From: Strongyloides papillosus
Taxonomy: Eukaryota > Nematoda > Chromadorea > Rhabditida > Strongyloididae
DNA length: 64,000 nucleotides
Assembly: GCA_005656395.1 (NCBI GenBank)
Contig: SRSI01000074.1
Location: 744,001 to 808,000, forward strand
Reading direction: 5' to 3'
Below the pieces are notes generated by a model that saw nothing but the letters and a program-made list of their open reading frames with translations, searched no databases and had not been told where the DNA came from. The position numbers and the translations under genes are program-made. Below are positions 56,149-64,000 of this stretch, piece after piece. How positions within the stretch are numbered: the stretch's first letter is position 1; each line of letters starts with the position of its first letter.

Positions 56149-58228
56149 TAATCTAAAATTTTTTAAATCCCAAAAATAGAAAAATATCTATAAAATATAC
56201 ATTAGTACGAAACATTAATGTTACTATATTGAAAATAAATACGAAGGAATAAAGCATTTTAACAATATTTATTAATTTTTTGTCTTAATTTTTCTTTACT
56301 TTGTTATTTTTTATAAATAAAGAAAAAGTAGGGTATATTTTAATTTTCTAAAAAATATACAAAAAAATGTGTTTTACTTAGAAATGCTGTTCTTTTAATT
56401 ACATATATTTCAAAGCCTAGCTAATGGGTTATGACATAAGAAATAATGTTTTATTTCACAGGTGGACTTGAAATATAAAATTTTTTATTATAAATGCATA
56501 ATTTTAAATGTAGCATGATAAAGGTACAATAAAAGAAGAAAAAAATTTATATCAATGGGTGATACAAAGTTATAAGTTGTATGATCAACATTTTATTTTA
56601 TTAAAATATATGAAAAAATAGCAACATTGTGATTGTTTAATTCAAATACTACTACGAAAGCATTTTGTATAAGATTAGTAACTTTTTATGATTTTTAGTG
56701 AAAAAATTAGAAATTTTCTTGTGATTATCATGTTATTAAAAGAAATAAAAATATTTATTAAAAAGTAAATATAAATTTTTTATAAAGACTGAAATAAATA
56801 CTGATTTTTCATATAAATGTATCTTAGCTACTGAAAAATTTTTGTTTTTTAAACTTCTACCTATTGTTATTTAAAATAATAAAAATATTTATTATGTCTA
56901 TTATAAATTAAGAAATTTTTATTATTATTAAAATGTAACAATTATGAGTATATTTATATAGACAAGGTAAAGAAAAGACTTACATATACATGGAGAGTAA
57001 GATATAAATAAATATATTATTTATATATCAATTTTTAAATACGCATTCATATTATAATTTTGTCTTCATTTTCCTATTTCAATCTTCAATATTGAAAGAG
57101 GATAGAATAGAGTAAAAAAGAAATAAAAGAGGGAGATTGGTCTAAAAATAAAAACCAGTGTCTTTTTAAAAATTTCTGTAGGATAAAAAGATTATTCTTG
57201 ATGTTTAAAAAAGCTTGAAACATTAAAGTATTTGATTTTTATGATTCATATAATTGAAGAACACAACTTTGTAACAGAAAATATTGTACGTTATAATTAT
57301 TCATCAACAAAAAGACTCATTTTAAAGACAATAATTGTTATATTAGTATAACCACTTTAACAATGTAAATAATAAGTTTCATATCTAAGTATTGAAAAGT
57401 TCTTGTATACAGTATATATAAATATATACTTATAATAAATAAACTATAAAAATAGTATAATATAAGTAATGTTATATTAGAAAAACCATTTTTAAATTCT
57501 CTTCAGAGTTAAGGAAATTTCTTATTATTAAGTTTTAAGAACTACAGAAATTGCGCAGCTTTTTAAGTAAAATAATTTGTCAGTTGATTTATATTATCAA
57601 ATACTTAAAACTATATAGAAATAAAAAAAATCTTTTTATAGTGGTAAAAGATAATTATAAAAAATTGAAAATACTTTGTACTATATTCACTGTAAAGTAT
57701 TTTTTTGTCCTTGATGTTTGCTTTACATTTAATATAAAAATATTAATTAAAATAAGATAACCTTATAATATTATTATTCTGCATAAAGTGTAAATAGAAA
57801 TTGAAGCTAATTAATATTTTTCAATTTTTATTTTCAGGTATTATGAAAGGATTTATTTCTTAAAATACAATAAATTACAAGTAATTATCATTAATAGAGA
57901 AAAAAGTTAATTTACATTTTAAATGATAAAATAAAAAGTTGCTTTCTTTGTTATATAAAGAAGAATATTATTATTTCATATGTAATAATAAGACAATATA
58001 ATTAATATTGCAGGTGTATATATATTGTAATAAATACATAACTCTTTACGTTAGTTTTACATTAATAGCCATTAGAAGAAAGAATAAATCCATATAGCTA
58101 TAACATACTTTACATGGTTATTATTTTTATTGACAGGTTTTCTAATCACATAACTAATCCAGTTAATTAAAGTTTTTTATTACAAAGCTACTTATAAGTT
58201 AATTAGTAAGAATTATTTCAAAATTTAA
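56149..58228. other. Long intergenic region, no gene seen
   Basis: About 2.1 kb between the SPTLC2 5' end and the 3' end of innexin A. A frame of 69 codons at 57551-57760 (+) is A/T-rich noise. Many A/T palindromes, none long. No RNA gene recognised. Confidence 0.5.
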
Positions 58229-59816
58229 TTACTCAATCTTAGTCGTTTCAGCAGATTTATCAGAAAATTCAAAAGATGTTTTTGAATTATAATGCTTAGT
58301 TGTTTGAGATCCTTGACTTTTTATTGATTTTCTTGTACCTGAAGAGTTTGCCGTATCAGGTCTTTCTTTGTCATCGGAATTATCAATTAATCCACTATAT
58401 TGATCAACGGAACACAATGATATATTGGATCCTTTTGTATTTTCTTTTCTTTTTCTTAAAGTATTGATAACACGATCTTCAATCATTTTATTGAATTCAT
58501 TTTTTCTCTGAAAGATTAACATTTAATGATTACTTAATAAACATACATCCTCTTCTAATTCCATAAATACAGAATATAATCTAGCTACAAGTTCTGTTCC
58601 AAAAATAATCCCAGCATGTGTTGATATCATCCTAAGAACAAAAATACCATCTTGTTTTAAATATTCATTAACAAATCTTCGAACATTTTTTTTACATCTT
58701 TCAGGATCAAAATCCTCAAGATCACTAAGTTCTAAATTTGATGAAATAAATCCTCTACCAAAACATGAAAATGTCATAATAAAAATCCAATAGATAAATG
58801 AGGATAATGTTGCTACACTAAGAAGTACATACCAAAACCATAAAAATACAAATATTTTTTCATTAAAAATATTAATAACTAAAACACATTGAACAGAATA
58901 TTTTTGTATATTGGCAACTTGGCGAACGGTAAAATCACATAATGAGACACGAGGAAATAAACCTGAACGTTCCCATTGTGTACCAAGCATGATGTCTTTT
59001 ATAACTCCAAATCCATACCATTGATATTTATCAGTTTCAAGAAATCTTTAATATTATTAATTAATATTTTATAACTAATTAAATTAAACTTACTTATTTA
59101 AGACATATAGTTGTGTTATAACATTTATCATATACAAACTTTTCATTATCAAATACATATAACTAATAAAACATGCTGAATAAGATATATTAAGAATTTT
59201 CATTGTTTTATGTATAATAATATTTTTTTTAGCAATTTTTTTTTGAAATCTTAATGCAGCACTGATATGCTGAGTTAAAACTTCCAGATTTTTATCCTTT
59301 GTCTTATTTTCAAGATTAGATGGATCCATGGCTCTTTCAACAATTTCATGTACCCTAATACCACTATTTAAACTTATGTACTTCCAAAAAACTGATGGAA
59401 AACGAAAACACGCTGCTTGAAAGAGTAAAAAAAATGGTACCCATTGATAATAGGACAATTTTCTATCTTGTGAATATCTATCCTTTTCGTCAATGTTAGC
59501 TACATGTTCATGTGGTTGTACATAATAGGTATCCTGTGACCAACAATAATTTTCAGCATACTACAAAAAAAAAGTTAATAAAATAATTATAAGAGTTATC
59601 TAAAAAATTTTTTGTATTTACTTGTTCCCAAGATCCAGGAAATTTATTAGGAAACATGCATTCAATTGGCCTACCACCGAATTGTTTAAATGATATTAAA
59701 ACACTAAAAGCCAATAAAATATTTGGTGTATATAAATAATTCATTCTATCACTCCAATCATCATCTTCTCTTGGTGATAGATATTTAATCATACCCACTA
59801 ATGATTCTATCATCAT
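58229..59816 (-). CDS. Innexin A (gap-junction channel protein)
   Basis: Four exons (59816-59622, 59560-59094, 59045-58547, 58507-58229) give 479 residues. Innexins form invertebrate gap junctions and hemichannels. Four transmembrane segments are present. The family signature YYQWVPFFLL opens TM2. The two cysteines of extracellular loop 1 are in IECMFP and NYCWSQDTYYV, and those of loop 2 in VSLCDF and YSVQCVLVINIFNEKIFVFLW. Exon 1 encodes the cytoplasmic N-terminus, TM1 and half of loop 1, ending SWEQ in phase 0. The last exon encodes a Ser/Lys-rich cytoplasmic tail. A matching lone first exon lies 0.9 kb upstream. The exact innexin orthologue is not assigned. Confidence 0.94.
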
Positions 59817-60758
59817 TATGCCAATAATATACTTTTTTAGTTGGATTAGTTAAATAAAAAGTAAGATTAATATATTATGTTAACTATAACAATAAACTAA
59901 AAGTTAAAATTTTATGAAACACAAAAAATATAAAAAAAAGACTGTTAAAAGGTAAACAATTAACAAAATAGAAATTTTACTTTACCACAATCATAAAATA
60001 ATCACCAAATATAAAAAAATCCTGTTCGGTAATATATATTATTATTTAATGAAGTAAGCTGTTAAAATACAATTTCTGTACAAAATTTTGATGAAAAGTG
60101 AAGATGAGTAGTGTTAATAAAAATTTAAACTGACGCTTTTTATCAAATTTATAGTGAAAATTTTACCACCTTTTAAAAGTTAGCAATATCATAATTTTTT
60201 AATATATACCTATCTATTATTTAATAATCAAAAAGATAGAGATACACATGATAAATACATTTATATTACATTAAAATGAAACATTAGTATGCATATATAA
60301 ATGTGTTTTTGTTTTCATGAATGATAAATAATGTTTCTAGTTTGATTGATTTAAAAATATTCTCGCAATTGATAATTTTTTATAAATCAAAATTAAATTA
60401 TAAAAATTTTATATGAAATAAATATATTGCAACTGATTTTTGATTACTATATTTTAGATAGTATAGGTGATGAATTTTTAAAAGAACATTATTTTTGTTG
60501 TTATATTCCATTACACTAATATCTATATTATAAAGTTTACTGGTACTTTTTAGACGTACAAACATTGATTGTATATTTTGATTTATTTTTAAATTGTTAA
60601 ATGCATAGAGAATGTATAGTAATAGTCTTGTAATAATTGCTTTCATTTGTCGTAAATCAAATTATATTTAGTAAATTGACGCTATTTTTTAAAATAATAT
60701 TACTTTTTAATCGAAGGGATAACAAATAGAAACAATAATATTTAGCTATAAAACTTAC
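59817..60758. other. Region between innexin A and the lone innexin exon
   Basis: About 940 bp. I searched the minus strand for the expected second innexin exon (YAENYCW, YYQWVPF) and found none. An 82-codon minus-strand frame at 60398-60646 has no innexin features. If the lone exon is an alternative first exon, this is intron sequence plus the innexin A promoter. Confidence 0.5.
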
Positions 60759-60953
60759 AACTTGCCAGGATCCTGGAAAACTACCTGGAACTAAGCAATT
60801 TATTGGATCACCACCAAATGTCTTAAAAGCAGAAATTGAAGCAAAAATAATAAGCAAATTAGAAGTATAAACAAAGTGCCAACGATCAATTGCATCTCCA
60901 CCATATTTTTTACTAAAAGTTCTCCATAACTCAATAAAACTTTGTACACTCAT
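60759..60953 (-). CDS. Lone innexin first exon: alternative start of innexin A or gene remnant
   Basis: 195 nt, 65 codons, from ATG 60953 to GTT|GTAAGT. It encodes the innexin N-terminus, TM1 (SNLLIIFASISAFKTFGG) and the first half of extracellular loop 1 with its cysteine (PINCLVPGSFPGSW). It has the same length (65 codons) and phase as exon 1 of innexin A and as exons 1+2 of innexin B. No other innexin exons follow before innexin A. Spliced to exon 2 of innexin A at 59560 it reads SWQV-YAENYCW, with the spacing of the normal SWEQ-YAENYCW. The reading frame and donor are intact, which favours use over decay. Alternative promoter use is inference. Confidence 0.75.
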
Positions 60954-61580
60954 AATTTTAATACTTAAATATGATTAAAGCATGTACAAGAAAAATATGA
61001 CAATAGTTAGGGTGAATCTACCTTAAAAACTGTAAACGACTTCCGTTATAAATCACCTTTTCTAAAAACTTTTTATCTACCACTTTAATATAAAAAGATA
61101 CTCAAGAAAATGGAAACTTAAATAAAATAATCCAAAGCTCAAATAAAAAAAATTAGTATTCTTTTTAATTATAAAACAATTAATAGTAAGTTTTAATACC
61201 ACTTAAGTGATGCATTATATAGAGTTATCTCGAGAAATTTGTTATTATTTATTTTGTATACAATAACTAAAATAAATTCAACAATTTTAAAATTATTTTA
61301 TAAAGAAATAAAATTAAAATAAAATATTTATGTGAATAAATATTTATATATTAAAAAGTTTATATTGCAAATAATTATAATTTAAATCTTTTTTGTTCAA
61401 GGTAATCACGATTTATATATAATTTATAATTATTTTATGATATTAAATGCATTATTCAAAGAAATTTTATTTCCTTTTTTTGTAATATAAATTTCAAAAG
61501 TAATAAAGGGTTTATAATTAGATTTTATTATTATTTAAGGCACAAGTGATGGGTAATAAAATTTATCAATAGAATACTTA
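60954..61580. other. Intergenic between the lone innexin exon and innexin B
   Basis: About 630 bp of A/T-rich DNA. It holds the innexin B 3' end and the putative promoter of the lone first exon. No gene seen. Confidence 0.5.
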
Positions 61581-63782
61581 TTAAATGTTTTTTGTAACTT
61601 TAATTTTTACATTTCTTAAATTCTGTAGAGGAGGATCTTCTCTTTGAATTTCAGGAGGCACATTACTAAGTGAAGGTACAATTTCGTCTAAGGCTAATGA
61701 ATAATATGTAGAAGGTGGTGTTGGTGGATCCGAATAAATACTTCTTTTGTTTGACAATTCAGGAAAATTAACTTTCTTTACTTTGATATTCTTTTCTTCT
61801 AAATAAATTATTGTTCATTTAATATTAAAAAATATTTTGGTTAGTTTGTGTAAAATCATTAAATGTTATAAAAAAAAATAAAAATATTTGTTAACTTTTA
61901 AAAGCTTTATCAACAACAACGAGATCAAGTTTTGTTAGATCATCATGCTTTGGTACTGGAGTGTTAGTATATCTGTAATGGGTATTCGTACCTTCAGATA
62001 AATATTTTTCATATAATGGAGGTGATGTTTTATGAGATTCTGAAGGTGATATTTCTATACCTGTAGCATTTTTTATTGCTCGTATCACATCAGATGGTGG
62101 TGACGGTGGTGTTATTAGTCGATCTTTCTCATCGCATAAAGAATATTTTGATGACATAATCGGTTGTTGGTTTTTATAAAAATTACTATCAAAAAGATAA
62201 TCTTTTCTATTTCTTAATGATATTCCATCATTATTATTTAATTTAGAATCACTTATTCCTATTTTCTCCGGTGAATTATTTGATGTTAAACAATTGTCCA
62301 TACTATTACTTCTTTTTAGTTCTCTTTCTAAATTATAATATGATTTCCATAAATTTGCTACAACTTCTGTACCAAATATAATTCCAGAATGCATTGTTAA
62401 TTGTCTAATAACGAAAACACCATCATATTTAAGGTAACCATAAACAAATTTATCTAAATCTTTATCATTTTCCTTTGTATCAAACAATAATTCACTCATC
62501 TCCAAATGTCTTCCAATAAATCTTTTTGGTACTGATGGAAAAAAATTAATTAAAAACCAATACAAAAATGATCCAAGTGTAAAAATAAAAAGTGTAAGAT
62601 ACCAAAACCATAGGAAGATAAATATTTTTTCATTAAATATATTTATTACAAGTACGCATTGAATGGTATGTTCTTGAATATTTCCCATAACGCGTACATC
62701 AAAGTCACATAAAGATACTCTTGGAAACATTCCTGTTTGATCCCATGTTTTTCCTTTAATTAAATCTAATACAGCCTCCAAACCATAATATTTATAACGA
62801 TCAGTCTCAAGAAAAGAATTCATTAAAAATAATTGCAATGTTACATTAAATAGATATAAAAATTTTGTAAGTAGATACATTAATGTAACATATGCTGAGG
62901 AGTATGGAAGATTGCATAGAAAAAGTACTTTAAATCGTTTAATTTGTTTTTTCTTAACTCTTTTATGAAATTTTAATGCTCCTTGTAAATGAATAACCAA
63001 ACTTTTAATATTAGCGTTTTTTATTTCTGGCTTAACATTATTATTATCACAAGCCATTTTAACTAATTCATTAATTTTAATTCCAGATTGACAAGCCAAA
63101 TACTTCCATAATAATGACGGTAGTCTAAAGAAGACTGCTGATATTAGTAAAAAAAATGGTACCCATTGATAGTAACTAATTTTTCTTGCTTTCTTTTCTG
63201 ATTCTTCCATACCTGCAGCACTTTGCTTTAAAGGTACATAATAAGTATCTTGTGACCAACAATAATTCTCTGCATACTAAAAAGAAAAATAAATAATTTA
63301 CTATAGTATTTTTCATCTTTTTTTTAATTTTACTTATTTTTTTTTACCTTCAAAAGTATATTTATTATAAGTCACACTAAATAAATAATTATGAGATACT
63401 TTGGTTACACAAAATGTTTATTTTACCATAGTGTACCAATGATAAATCTTGAGTCATAATAAAATATCTAACAAACACAACATTCATTAAAAAATAAAAT
63501 GGATTTTCGTATATTTAAATATTATAGAAATAAAAAATACCTGTTCCCAAGATGATGTAAATATATCAGGTACTAAACATTCTATGGGTTTTCCACCAAA
63601 TTGCTAAAAAAAAGAGAGAAAAAATTAACTACTAAATAAATAAAACTTACTTTAAAACTAACTAACACGGCTAAACCAATGAGGATATTTGTTGTAAAAA
63701 AACCATGAAGACGATCAACAAAATCTCTGTCATCAATTTCGCTGACATATCTTATCATAGAAAGTACAGTTGTAAGGACCAT
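61581..63782 (-). CDS. Innexin B (gap-junction channel protein)
   Basis: Four exons (63782-63651, 63603-63541, 63276-61896, 61798-61581) give 597 residues, longer than innexin A because of a cytoplasmic tail of over 200 residues. Signatures: TM1 TTNILIGLAVLVSFKQFGG, loop 1 cysteines in IECLVP and NYCWSQDTYYV, YYQWVPFFLL at TM2, loop 2 cysteines in VSLCDF and HTIQCVLVINIFNEKIFIFLW. An extra intron splits what is a single first exon in innexin A. The third exon would stop just past its donor (AAAA|GTTAAC); the last exon adds 72 codons including a proline-rich SDPPTPPSTYYSLALDE segment. The tail has several S/T-P-P sites. The start is the only ATG before TM1. Confidence 0.94.
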
Positions 63783-64000
63783 TTTTAATAATAATTTATA
63801 ACTTTAAAAGTTAAATTATTTATATATAAAAATGACATATATATAATGATTGTATAAACATATAAAAACCTCACATAAAAAGGAAGGTTTAATATTTTTT
63901 TGACGTCTTCTTTCGTTATAAACAAATATATCTTTTTGTAGTTTTGAAATATTTGTATATTTACAGATTTACCTATTCTTTTTTTCTACTTTTATATATA
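63783..64000. promoter_or_regulatory. Upstream region of innexin B
   Basis: The last 218 bp of the window are A/T-rich and lie directly upstream of the innexin B ATG. A TATATATATA-like run is at about 63836-63844. Nothing else is recognised. Confidence 0.35.

Noticed and set aside
57551..57760. 69-codon plus-strand frame
   Set aside because: Ile/Lys/Phe-rich noise typical of open frames in A/T-rich spacers; its first codon is not a convincing start.
60398..60646. 82-codon minus-strand frame after the lone innexin exon
   Set aside because: Its N-terminus looks a little like a signal peptide, but it has no innexin motif, no splice link to the upstream exon and biased A/T composition.

Overview
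The window is a gene-dense stretch of a very AT-rich nematode nuclear genome (G+C roughly a quarter by eye). Introns are mostly 39-60 nt, with GTAAGT-like donors and T-rich TTTNAG acceptors. The gene families are animal and nematode: a receptor guanylyl cyclase, innexins, a CX-module secreted protein, a CRAL-TRIO/GOLD protein, an OSM-6/IFT52 homologue, and many start codons closely preceded by a splice-acceptor-like site (possible spliced-leader addition). Composition and compactness fit Strongyloides-type clade IV nematodes; this species-level guess is inference. I see no transposon, CRISPR, rRNA or convincing tRNA. I rebuilt exons by hand from splice motifs and frame continuity, so boundaries are predictions, although every multi-exon model below closes in frame.

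Layout: 0.3-7.4 kb holds a cytosolic fatty-acid-binding protein (+), a receptor guanylyl cyclase (-), a chromodomain protein with a membrane segment (-) and proteasome ATPase RPT3 (-). A shared promoter leads to ALG9 (+) and biotin-protein ligase (+). A five-module cysteine-rich secreted protein (-), a 3.2 kb gap, a rhodopsin-like GPCR (+) and a CRAL-TRIO/GOLD protein (+) follow. From 21.0 to 31.4 kb all genes are on the minus strand. In transcription order they are two tandem ribokinases, then GPATCH11, CWF19L1, GPKOW, mitochondrial prolyl-tRNA synthetase, DNAJC9 and PRMT1. The last six are spaced 104-293 bp apart and look like an operon rich in pre-mRNA-splicing functions.

At 31.6-35 kb, IFT52 (with a consensus X-box 72 bp upstream), a CX-module secreted protein and GINS subunit PSF1 lie on the plus strand. 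After 2.5 kb of non-coding DNA come an SLC22 transporter, an MFSD8-like transporter and an SLC25 mitochondrial carrier. A 4.2 kb gap precedes a large NKCC-type cation-chloride cotransporter with two alternative first exons, then RPS24 (+) and SPTLC2 (-). The end of the window is an innexin cluster (-): two full genes and a lone first exon between them.

The observations most worth following are the chromodomain protein with a predicted transmembrane helix, the NKCC gene whose kinase-docking RFxV/I motifs are assembled across splice junctions from alternative first exons, the lone innexin first exon that matches its neighbour's splice phase and length, the IFT52 X-box, and the candidate splicing-factor operon.
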